Positions 1 to 5,975 of a DNA stretch of 7,266 nt are shown here, one piece after another (the stretch's first letter is position 1; the number at the start of each line of letters is the position of its first letter). The translations under genes were made by a program, and so were the position numbers. The notes under the pieces were generated by a model. The model saw only the letters and a list, made by a program, of their open reading frames with translations. It did no database searches and was not told the origin of the DNA. The stretch is from Bacteroidota bacterium (GTDB taxonomy: Bacteria; Bacteroidota; Bacteroidia; Chitinophagales; Chitinophagaceae), in NCBI GenBank assembly GCA_030831005.1, contig JAURLW010000020.1, positions 1-7,266 on the forward strand, given 5' to 3'.

Positions 1-615
1 GCTTGCTTTAATTTCCTCTGCTTGATTGGGCAAATAAATACCTCCATTAAATAAAGTTTCTAAAGCCTCGGGAATGCGATTGTTGCGGGCATATAATTTG
101 GAAAGCGGACCAAAATAAACATAATTATTCCTTATAATGCTAATAGCGCGCTCATACACTAAAATGGCTCCTATTTCATCATTGTAAAACAAGAATCGAT
201 TGGCCAACTGGGTAGTAAGTAGATCATCACCATTTATAAAATCTAAAAGACTTTGCAAAGTGCTATTGGCTTGTTTTGATAGAAGCTCTTTCTGTTCAAA
301 AATATATTTATCTACCCAAAGATCTTTATAATTGAAAGTCTGAATGCCTTTGTTGATAATGTCTAAGGCTAGCGAATAGTTTTTACTACTATCTAGTATA
401 CTTAAGGTTTCATCTAGCGAATCTCGAAAGGTATTATCATAAGTAATATGTTGCTTACACCAATTATTAAGTGCTTTTATTTCTTTTTTTTGAAGTAATA
501 GGAGGGCATTCGATTTCCAAGTGCTTTGCGCATAAGCACTCGGCAAACTGCAAAAAAGGCATAGGAGCAGTCCGGCAAACAAAATGAATTTATAGGGTGT
601 AGTTGTATGCTTCAT
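1..615 (-). CDS. Exported TPR-like helical repeat protein, N-terminal 205 residues (partial)
   Basis: An open frame reads on the minus strand from ATG at 615-613 to the window edge with no stop, giving 205 visible residues; the C-terminus lies outside. It begins with a classical Sec signal peptide: M-K-H, a hydrophobic core of about residues 10-23, then S-A-Y-A before Q, so cleavage after A-Y-A (about residue 29) is likely. No lipobox fits the cysteines. The mature part is helical, and its last visible third shows tetratricopeptide-like spacing (L-A-N-R-F...A-I-L-V-Y-E-R-A-I, then L-S-K-L-Y-A-R-N-N-R-I-P-E-A-L), so it is probably a periplasmic TPR protein. TPRs are scaffolds, and the missing C-terminus could carry any output domain, such as a sensor kinase, so no function is assigned. 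It is transcribed divergently from pheS. The reading frame is secure; the fold is a moderate inference. Confidence 0.75.
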   Translation of the reverse strand, partial: MKHTTTPYKFILFAGLLLCLFCSLPSAYAQSTWKSNALLLLQKKEIKALNNWCKQHITYDNTFRDSLDETLSILDSSKNYSLALDIINKGIQTFNYKDLWVDKYIFEQKELLSKQANSTLQSLLDFINGDDLLTTQLANRFLFYNDEIGAILVYERAISIIRNNYVYFGPLSKLYARNNRIPEALETLFNGGIYLPNQAEEIKAS

Positions 616-631
616 TGAAATTACCACTATG

Positions 632-639
632 TAAAGGTA
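632..639 (-). promoter_or_regulatory. Possible -7 box for the TPR-like gene
   Basis: On the minus strand this reads TACCTTTA, one mismatch from the Bacteroidota -7 consensus TAnnTTTG. It lies about 16 nt upstream of the TPR gene ATG, which would give a very short leader. No clear -33 TTG element is visible at the usual distance, so this is a weak call. Confidence 0.25.
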
Positions 640-732
640 ATAGGTATTCTTGATGCTTCCGAATGGCATTTGTTAAATAGGCTATTTTTCTTTTTTTAGT
701 CCTTATTCCAACAAACAATTCCTTGAAACTTG

Positions 733-740
733 TATCTTTG
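733..740 (+). promoter_or_regulatory. Candidate -7 promoter box of pheS
   Basis: TATCTTTG matches the Bacteroidota -7 consensus TAnnTTTG exactly and ends only 6 nt before the pheS ATG at 747. With the usual start a few bases downstream of the box, the transcript would begin within a few nucleotides of the ATG. No good -33 TTG/TTTG is seen 19-21 bp upstream, although a T-rich tract lies at 684-697. There is no Shine-Dalgarno sequence between the box and the ATG. Confidence 0.5.
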
Positions 741-746
741 TTTACT

Positions 747-1772
747 ATGGAATCGCTTAAAGCACTTATAAAAGAACAGGAAGCGGCTATTCAAAATTTT
801 CAAATTTCGAATGCTGCAGAATTAGAACAATATAGAATTCAATTTTTAGGTACAAAAGGTATAGTAAAGAGCATTTTTTCTGAAATGAAAAATGTACCCG
901 TTGAATTTAAAAAAGATGCAGGTCAATTATTGAATGCATTTAAAGTATTGGCTGAGGAGAAATTTGCTGCTCATGCGCATTTGCAACAATCAAAAGCTAC
1001 AGCTCAGCAAACCATAGATACTACATTGCCCGCTGCGCAATTGCCAATAGGTACCCGTCATCCTTTGAAGATCGTTGAAAATCAGATTGTAAGTATTTTT
1101 GAAAAAATTGGTTTTGCTGTGGCAACAGGCCCAGAAGTAGAAGATGATTGGCATAATTTCACTTCTTTGAATATGCCAGAAAATCATACGGCTAGAGACA
1201 TGCAAGATACGTTCTATGTTTCTCAACAACCGGATTGGGTATTACGTACCCATACTTCAAGTGTGCAAGCAAGAATTTTAGAAAAAGAGGCATTGCCTAT
1301 TCGTGTTATTTGCCCTGGACGTGTGTATCGCAATGAAACTATTTCTGCCAGAGCGCATTGCTTTTTTCATCAATGCGAAGGTTTGTACGTAAATAAAAAT
1401 GTTTCTTTTGCAGATCTTAAGCAAGCTTTATATTTCTTCGTTACCGAAATGTTTGGTGCAGATACTAAGGTGCGTTTCAGACCATCTTATTTTCCATTTA
1501 CAGAGCCAAGTGCTGAGATGGATATCTCTTGTACCGTTTGTGGTGGAACGGGTTGTAATTTATGTAAGCATACCGGTTGGGTAGAGATATTAGGTTGTGG
1601 TATGGTGCATCCAAATATGCTTAAAAACTTCAATATAGATCCAGAAGTGTATAGTGGATATGCTTTTGGTATGGGCGTAGAGCGCATTACACAAATAAAA
1701 TTCCAAATCAATGATTTGCGTTTGTATTCACAAAATGATGTTCGCTTCCTAAGGCAGTTTGAGCGTTTGTAA
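747..1772 (+). CDS. pheS: Phenylalanyl-tRNA synthetase alpha subunit
   Basis: This is the catalytic alpha subunit of the cytoplasmic (alpha-beta)2 PheRS, which charges tRNA-Phe with phenylalanine using ATP. The product is 341 aa, normal for bacterial PheS. Residues 1-95 form the helical tRNA-binding coiled coil, containing F-L-G-T-K-G. The class II core follows: motif 1 around G-T-R-H-P-L (102-107) and T-G-P-E-V-E; R-T-H-T-S-S (167-172); motif 2 R-V-Y-R-N-E (192-197) followed by F-H-Q-C-E-G; the Phe-pocket segment R-P-S-Y-F-P-F-T-E-P-S; and motif 3 ending G-M-G-V-E-R (308-313). Four cysteines (262, 265, 270, 273) form a C-x2-C-x4-C-x2-C zinc-type insert found in PheS of several phyla. ATG at 747 is chosen because an in-frame TTG at 723 would add eight atypical residues and overlap the -7 promoter box. 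The beta subunit gene pheT is not in the window. An epimerase gene follows after 9 bp, so co-transcription is likely. Confidence 0.97.
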   Translation: MESLKALIKEQEAAIQNFQISNAAELEQYRIQFLGTKGIVKSIFSEMKNVPVEFKKDAGQLLNAFKVLAEEKFAAHAHLQQSKATAQQTIDTTLPAAQLPIGTRHPLKIVENQIVSIFEKIGFAVATGPEVEDDWHNFTSLNMPENHTARDMQDTFYVSQQPDWVLRTHTSSVQARILEKEALPIRVICPGRVYRNETISARAHCFFHQCEGLYVNKNVSFADLKQALYFFVTEMFGADTKVRFRPSYFPFTEPSAEMDISCTVCGGTGCNLCKHTGWVEILGCGMVHPNMLKNFNIDPEVYSGYAFGMGVERITQIKFQINDLRLYSQNDVRFLRQFERL

Positions 1773-1781
1773 ATTTATTAC

Positions 1782-2765
1782 ATGATTTTAGTTACTGGCG
1801 CAAGTGGATTTCTTGGTTCACACTTAGTGAAAACATTAAGCGAAAAAGGTTTCATTGTGCGTGCATTATATCATCAAACACCACCTAGTACAGCATTAAT
1901 TGCTTTGCCTAATGTAACGTGGATGTGTGCTAATTTGTTAGATATTTATGATGTAACAGCAGCTATGGATGGTATTACTCATGTTTATCATGCAGCAGCT
2001 ATCGTTTCGTATGATGCCAGAAGAAAAGAAGAAATTTTACATTTCAATATACAAAGCACCGCCCATGTTGTAGATGAGGCTGTTCGTCAGCAAGTGAAAA
2101 AATTGGTCTTCGTAAGTTCTATTGCAGCTTTAAGAGGATCTGCTATAGCCAGAAAAGCAATTGATGAAACAGAAGCTTGGGAAGAAAGCACCTTTTCATC
2201 AACCTATGGAAAAAGTAAATACTATGCTGAAATGGAAGTTTGGCGAGGGTCTGCAGAGGGCTTGCCTATAGTAGTTGTTAATCCAGGAGTTATTTTAGGT
2301 GCGGGCAATTTTGATAAAGGTTCTTCTAAATTAATGCACCATGTAGCCAGCGAATTTCCTTTTTATACCCAAGGAGCTACGCTATGGGTAGATGTGCAAG
2401 ATTTAGTAGATATCATGTTATTACTTATGGAAAGCACTATTGAACAAGAACGTTTTATTGTAGGCTCAATGAATAGTAGCTTCTTAGAGGTGTTTACCAA
2501 AATGGCAAAGGCATTGGGTAAAAAGCCTCCTTATATTAAAGCATCTTCTTTTGTTAGTGCAATTGCTGCAAGACTTTTTACGTGGCAAAGTCGACTTTCA
2601 GGGAAAGAGCCTATGATCACCAAGGAAACAGCAAAGAGCGCCCAAACGGTAAGTGTATATGCAACAGATAAATTATTGAAAGCCTTACCTGGTTTTCAAT
2701 ACAGAAGTTTAGACAGTACTATCAAAAATATGGCTACTGCTTATTTAGCATTAAAAAAAGTATAA
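1782..2765 (+). CDS. NAD(P)-dependent epimerase/reductase, extended SDR family
   Basis: A 327-aa protein with the extended short-chain dehydrogenase/reductase fold, most like the dihydroflavonol-4-reductase / 3-beta-hydroxysteroid dehydrogenase branch. It starts directly with the Rossmann strand and the dinucleotide motif G-A-S-G-F-L-G (residues 6-12). A D-hydrophobic-T/V segment follows near 57-70, then Y-H-A-A-A (69-73). V-S-S (111-113) supplies the catalytic Ser, and Y-G-K-S-K supplies the catalytic pair Tyr142 and Lys146. N-P-G-V-I-L-G (167-173) follows the active site as in this family. The C-terminal substrate domain is less conserved, so the substrate is unknown; sugar nucleotide, sterol-like or aldehyde reductions are all possible. 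No signal peptide is seen, so it is probably cytoplasmic. The ATG lies 9 bp after the pheS stop without a Shine-Dalgarno sequence, implying transcription from the pheS promoter. No pathway partner nearby helps assign its role. Confidence 0.88.
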   Translation: MILVTGASGFLGSHLVKTLSEKGFIVRALYHQTPPSTALIALPNVTWMCANLLDIYDVTAAMDGITHVYHAAAIVSYDARRKEEILHFNIQSTAHVVDEAVRQQVKKLVFVSSIAALRGSAIARKAIDETEAWEESTFSSTYGKSKYYAEMEVWRGSAEGLPIVVVNPGVILGAGNFDKGSSKLMHHVASEFPFYTQGATLWVDVQDLVDIMLLLMESTIEQERFIVGSMNSSFLEVFTKMAKALGKKPPYIKASSFVSAIAARLFTWQSRLSGKEPMITKETAKSAQTVSVYATDKLLKALPGFQYRSLDSTIKNMATAYLALKKV

Positions 2766-2792
2766 AATCTTTTTTTTCTACTAAAAAATCAC

Positions 2793-2800
2793 TAATCTTG
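2793..2800 (+). promoter_or_regulatory. Candidate -7 promoter box of rho
   Basis: TAATCTTG differs at one base from TAnnTTTG. A T-run (2770-2777) sits roughly where a -33 TTTG would be expected, giving a 3-of-4 match at 2770-2773 with a 19-nt spacer. It would produce a leader of about 118 nt before the rho ATG, beginning at the first inverted repeat (2802-2826). Confidence 0.35.
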
Positions 2801-2921
2801 CAATGTCTAAGCATTCTTCAGACATTCCTTTTCAACAAATCCGCTCGTATTTCTGCCCTTAGTAGTTATTTAGTGTTCCGAAATACCCGCATTCAAAACA
2901 ATGAATTTAAAAAATTAGTAC
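2801..2921 (+). promoter_or_regulatory. Candidate structured leader of rho with two hairpins and mini-ORFs
   Basis: The gap before rho holds two inverted repeats. The first pairs AATGTCT (2802-2808) with AGACATT (2820-2826) and extends by AAG/CTT past a single bulged C to a CATT loop, about 10 bp in total. The second pairs GTATTTC (2847-2853) with GAAATAC (2880-2886) across a 26-nt loop. A 19-codon ORF starts at ATG 2803 and stops at 2860-2862. A 5-codon ORF (2901-2918) stops 3 nt before the rho ATG and in its frame. Rho synthesis is autoregulated through its leader in E. coli, so a regulatory leader is plausible here, but no known RNA family is recognised. The first hairpin is followed by CCTTTTC and could instead be a weak terminator for the upstream operon. 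Confidence 0.35.
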
Positions 2922-4625
2922 ATGCATTATTCAAAAGATCAATTGAACGAGTTGCTCGTTCCAGAATTACTTGATGTAATAAAAAATCTAAAAATAGAAG
3001 TTAAAGAGGCTGCAACAAAAGAGGCCTACATAGAGCTTATCTTAAAAAGCCAAAAACCATCTGCAAAGAAGAAAAAAGAAGCAGAAGCTAATCCAGTTAG
3101 TGAAATTGATAATAAAAAGTCGAAAACAAAAACAAAAGTAGATAAAGAAGAAAGTGCAGAGACTGGCGAAAAGAAAAAAAGAACCAGAAAAGTAATGCAA
3201 GAAGGGCCAAAAGAGGAAAGTGTTTCAACACTACCAACAGAGGAATTAATAGAATTACAACCTGCGGAAATAAAACAAGAAGCATGGGAGCCAACGAGCA
3301 CCGAAAAATTAATTAGTGCTTTAGACGAAATTGAAACCCCTGAATTAGTGTTAAAAACAAGTGCAGAGGCTACTGCTGATTTAAAAACAGCAGCACCTTC
3401 AAATGAAGATAAACTATCATTCTCCGATACACCCAGTACAAAGCCTATGCAACAAGGTTTTCAGCATAGAAAGCCTAAAGAAAATACCTATGGTAATTTC
3501 AATATTGAGTTTGATGGTGTTGTAAATAGTGAAGGGGTATTAGAAATGATGCAAGATGGGTATGGTTTTTTAAGATCTAGCGATTATAATTATTTAAGTT
3601 CGCCGGATGATGTTTATGTATCACCTTCTCAAATAAAATTATTTGGATTAAAAACGGGTGATACCGTTACTGGTACCGTGCGTCCACCTAAAGAAGGAGA
3701 GAAATATTTTGCCCTTATTAAAGTAACTACAATTAACGGTAAGCATCCTGATAAAATCAGAGATCGTGTGCCTTTTGATTACTTAACCCCTTTATTCCCT
3801 TTCGAAAAACTAAATTTATTTACAAATGGTTCTAGTTACGGAACGAGAATTATGGATTTGTTTACTCCAATTGGTAAGGGTCAGCGTGGATTGATTGTAG
3901 CGCAACCAAAAACGGGTAAAACAATGTTGTTGAAAGAGGTAGCCAATGCTATTGCTGCTAATCACCCAGAGTGTTATTTGATGATTGTGTTGATTGATGA
4001 GCGCCCAGAGGAGGTAACGGATATGCAACGTAGTGTGAATGCAGAAGTAATTGCTTCTACCTTCGATGAGCCTGCAGATAAGCATGTGAAAGTATCGCAA
4101 ATAGCTTTGCAAAAAGCAAAACGTTTAGTTGAAGTTGGTCATGATGTGGTGATTTTATTAGATTCCATTACCCGTTTAGCTAGAGCCTATAATACCGTGG
4201 CGCCTGCATCAGGTAAAGTATTGAGTGGTGGTGTGGAAGCAAATGCTATGCAAAAACCAAAGCAGTTTTTTGGTGCGGCTAGAAAAATAGAAAATGGAGG
4301 TTCGCTTACTATTCTTGCAACGGCGTTAACTGATACTGGTTCTAAAATGGATGAGGTCATCTTTGAAGAATTTAAAGGTACTGGTAATATGGAATTGCAA
4401 TTGGATAGAAAATTAGCAAACAAGCGCATATTCCCTGCTATTGATATTACTTCTTCTTCTACGCGTAGAGATGATTTATTATTAGATAAAATGGTTTGGA
4501 ATAAAATGTGGTTATTGCGCAAACATATTGGCGATATGCATGTAGATGAGGCTATGAATTTCTTAATGAATCAGATGAAGGGTACTAAAGACAATGAAGA
4601 GTTTTTAGCAACTATGAACAAATAA
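2922..4625 (+). CDS. rho: Transcription termination factor Rho with long Lys/Glu-rich insert
   Basis: This is the hexameric RNA-dependent ATPase/translocase that terminates transcription. At 567 aa it is much longer than E. coli Rho (419 aa). Residues 1-45 are the helical Rho_N (SAP-like) domain. Residues about 46-190 are a low-complexity stretch rich in Lys, Glu, Ser and Thr, predicted to be disordered. The cold-shock-like primary RNA-binding domain starts at G-V-L-E-M (205-209) and contains G-Y-G-F-L-R (213-218) and D-D-V-Y-V-S (229-234). The RecA-type motor carries Walker A A-Q-P-K-T-G-K-T (327-334), L-I-D-E-R-P-E-E-V-T-D (357-367), Walker B I-L-L-D-S-I-T-R (411-418), the secondary-site R-loop G-A-A-R-K-I-E-N-G-G (451-460), and F-K-G-T-G-N-M-E-L (484-492). 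The Thr in the P-loop, where E. coli has Ala182 near the bicyclomycin site, is from memory normal for Bacteroidota. All catalytic motifs are intact. The ATG has only an A-rich upstream region and no Shine-Dalgarno. A SUI1-like gene follows after 22 bp. Confidence 0.97.
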   Translation: MHYSKDQLNELLVPELLDVIKNLKIEVKEAATKEAYIELILKSQKPSAKKKKEAEANPVSEIDNKKSKTKTKVDKEESAETGEKKKRTRKVMQEGPKEESVSTLPTEELIELQPAEIKQEAWEPTSTEKLISALDEIETPELVLKTSAEATADLKTAAPSNEDKLSFSDTPSTKPMQQGFQHRKPKENTYGNFNIEFDGVVNSEGVLEMMQDGYGFLRSSDYNYLSSPDDVYVSPSQIKLFGLKTGDTVTGTVRPPKEGEKYFALIKVTTINGKHPDKIRDRVPFDYLTPLFPFEKLNLFTNGSSYGTRIMDLFTPIGKGQRGLIVAQPKTGKTMLLKEVANAIAANHPECYLMIVLIDERPEEVTDMQRSVNAEVIASTFDEPADKHVKVSQIALQKAKRLVEVGHDVVILLDSITRLARAYNTVAPASGKVLSGGVEANAMQKPKQFFGAARKIENGGSLTILATALTDTGSKMDEVIFEEFKGTGNMELQLDRKLANKRIFPAIDITSSSTRRDDLLLDKMVWNKMWLLRKHIGDMHVDEAMNFLMNQMKGTKDNEEFLATMNK

Positions 4626-4647
4626 ACATTAGTATTAGTATTTTCCT

Positions 4648-4986
4648 ATGGCACAGAAAAAACCAATTCGATTAGACGGGTTAGTGTATAGTACCAATCA
4701 ACAATTCTTCGAAGATGTTGATCCGCCTGCGGCTACTGAAACGTTACCTAAAAATGAGCAGAAATTACGAGTGCTTTTAGACAAAAAACAAAGAGCTGGT
4801 AAGGTAGTGACGCTTATCAGCGGATTTATTTGCGCTCCGGATGATTTAGAAGCCCTAGGGAAGCAATTGAAGACCAAATGTGGTACGGGTGGTTCGGTTA
4901 AAGAAGAACAAATATTAATACAAGGAGACTACCAAACTAAAATCATTACCTGGTTGAAAGAATGGGGATATTCTCTTACTAAATAA
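4648..4986 (+). CDS. eIF1/SUI1-family translation initiation factor (YciH-like)
   Basis: A 112-aa protein of the SUI1/eIF1 family, the fold of eukaryotic eIF1 and bacterial YciH, which bind the small ribosomal subunit and influence start-site fidelity. Residues 1-45 are a variable polar N-terminal tail. The SUI1 core runs from about 46 to the end, with K-V-V-T-L-I-S-G-F, then K-T-K-C-G-T-G-G-S-V-K (74-84) and I-L-I-Q-G-D (89-94), the family's hallmark basic G-T-G-G loop and Q-G-D turn. The end matches the usual W-L-x2-x-G-Y form. Length is normal for bacterial members. It lies 22 bp after rho and probably shares its transcript; a short ATTAGT tandem repeat (4628-4642) fills the spacer. Its physiological role in bacteria is poorly defined, and in E. 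coli YciH is not essential. Confidence 0.92.
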   Translation: MAQKKPIRLDGLVYSTNQQFFEDVDPPAATETLPKNEQKLRVLLDKKQRAGKVVTLISGFICAPDDLEALGKQLKTKCGTGGSVKEEQILIQGDYQTKIITWLKEWGYSLTK

Positions 4987-5000
4987 TAAAATTTAGTTTT

Positions 5001-5008
5001 TACTTTTG
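5001..5008 (+). promoter_or_regulatory. Candidate -7 promoter box of the transketolase half
   Basis: TACTTTTG matches the TAnnTTTG -7 consensus exactly and ends 4 nt before the ATG at 5013. A start at the usual distance would give a leader of about 0-2 nt. No -33 TTTG is visible at the standard distance, and no Shine-Dalgarno sequence precedes the ATG. If real, this gene can be transcribed separately from rho and the SUI1-like gene. Confidence 0.5.
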
Positions 5009-5012
5009 CATT

Positions 5013-5975
5013 ATGTCAATACACGATATAAAAATCTTAGATGAAAAAGAAACCCGTGCAGGTTTCGGAGATGGAATTTTAGAAGCTGGTCGCCGCAATC
5101 CTAATTTGGTGGCGCTTACAGCAGATCTTGCTGGTTCCTTAAAATTAAATGCTTTTATTAAAGAATTTCCTGATCGTTTTGTGCAATGCGGTATCGCAGA
5201 AGCAAATATGATAGGTGTTGCAGCTGGCTTGACCATTGGTGGGAAAATACCATTTGCTACTACTTTTGCCAACTTTGCTACCTCTCGTGTTTACGATCAA
5301 ATTAGACAATCTGTTGCATATTCTGACAAGAATGTAAAAATTTGCGCATCTCATGCAGGTCTTACACTTGGAGAAGATGGCGCTACACACCAAGTATTAG
5401 AAGATATTGGTATGATGAAAATGTTGCCAGGCATGACAGTTGTTGTTCCTTGCGATTATAATCAAACTAAAGCAGCAACTATAGCTATAGCAGAACATCA
5501 TGGCCCTGCTTATTTGCGTTTTGGTCGACCAAAATGGCCAAATTTTACAGCCCCTGATCAAAAATTCGAAATAGGCAAAGCACAAGTATTAGCAACCGGA
5601 AAAGATGTTACTATTTTTGCTTGCGGTCATTTAGTTTGGATTGCAGTAGAGGCAGCAAGAATCTTAGAAGAGAAAGGTATTTCCGTTGAATTAATTAATA
5701 TACACACCATAAAACCATTAGATGAAGCAGCTGTTATTGCTTCTATAGCTAAAACTGGTTGTATGGTTACTGCCGAAGAACACCAAATAAATGGTGGCTT
5801 AGGCGATAGTATTGCTAATGTGGCTGCTCGCCATAATCCTGTTCCTCACGAATATGTAGCCGTTATGGATACTTTTGGTGAAAGTGGAACACCTAAGCAA
5901 TTGCTAGAAAAATATGGCTTAAATAAAGAAGCCATCATTGCTGCTGCTGAGAAAGCAATAGCTAGAAAAAAATAA
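5013..5975 (+). CDS. Transketolase, C-terminal subunit of a split enzyme
   Basis: A 320-aa stand-alone protein matching the pyrimidine-binding and C-terminal domains of transketolase. The full enzyme is about 650-680 aa and transfers two-carbon ketol units with thiamine diphosphate in the non-oxidative pentose phosphate pathway. Here the gene covers only the second half, as in two-subunit transketolases of many bacteria and archaea. Visible landmarks are T-A-D-L-A-G-S near residue 36, G-I-A-E-A-N-M (60-66) whose Glu63 corresponds to the Glu that activates the cofactor pyrimidine ring, F-A-T-T-F-A-N-F (81-88), and G-L-T-L-G-E-D-G-A-T-H-Q (116-127) with conserved His126. Y-L-R-F-G-R-P (167-173) ends the domain. 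The transketolase_C domain follows (about 185-315), with H-T-I-K-P-L-D (231-237). The diphosphate-binding N-terminal subunit gene is not adjacent: a SUI1-like gene lies upstream and an opposing amylase downstream. A related 1-deoxyxylulose-phosphate synthase or alpha-ketoacid dehydrogenase beta subunit is less likely given the motifs. Confidence 0.92.
   Translation: MSIHDIKILDEKETRAGFGDGILEAGRRNPNLVALTADLAGSLKLNAFIKEFPDRFVQCGIAEANMIGVAAGLTIGGKIPFATTFANFATSRVYDQIRQSVAYSDKNVKICASHAGLTLGEDGATHQVLEDIGMMKMLPGMTVVVPCDYNQTKAATIAIAEHHGPAYLRFGRPKWPNFTAPDQKFEIGKAQVLATGKDVTIFACGHLVWIAVEAARILEEKGISVELINIHTIKPLDEAAVIASIAKTGCMVTAEEHQINGGLGDSIANVAARHNPVPHEYVAVMDTFGESGTPKQLLEKYGLNKEAIIAAAEKAIARKK

Noticed and set aside
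672..699. AAATAG-G-CTATTT plus T-tract upstream of pheS as a terminator
   Set aside because: The arms are only 6 bp with one base between them, AT-rich, and no plus-strand gene upstream in the window needs termination.
723..746. TTG start extending pheS by eight residues
   Set aside because: The extension overlaps the TATCTTTG promoter box and adds residues not typical of PheS; ATG at 747 gives the usual N-terminus.
2753..2777. AAAAAAAG / CTTTTTTT inverted repeat with T-tract after the epimerase as a terminator
   Set aside because: The stem is nearly all A/T with an 8-nt loop and would be very weak; the T-run more likely serves as AT-rich promoter-proximal DNA for rho.
3097..3294. Minus-strand 65-aa very hydrophobic ORF resembling a small membrane protein or toxin
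   Set aside because: It is the antisense of the Lys/Glu-rich rho insert; AAA/GAA codons read backwards give Phe, Leu and Ser. No promoter or ribosome site was seen.
4187..4522. Minus-strand 111-aa ORF opposite rho
   Set aside because: It lies wholly within the conserved Rho motor domain, has no recognisable motif, and is best explained as a shadow frame.
4628..4642. ATTAGT tandem repeat between rho and the SUI1-like gene
   Set aside because: Only 2.5 copies of 6 bp in AT-rich spacer; likely chance.
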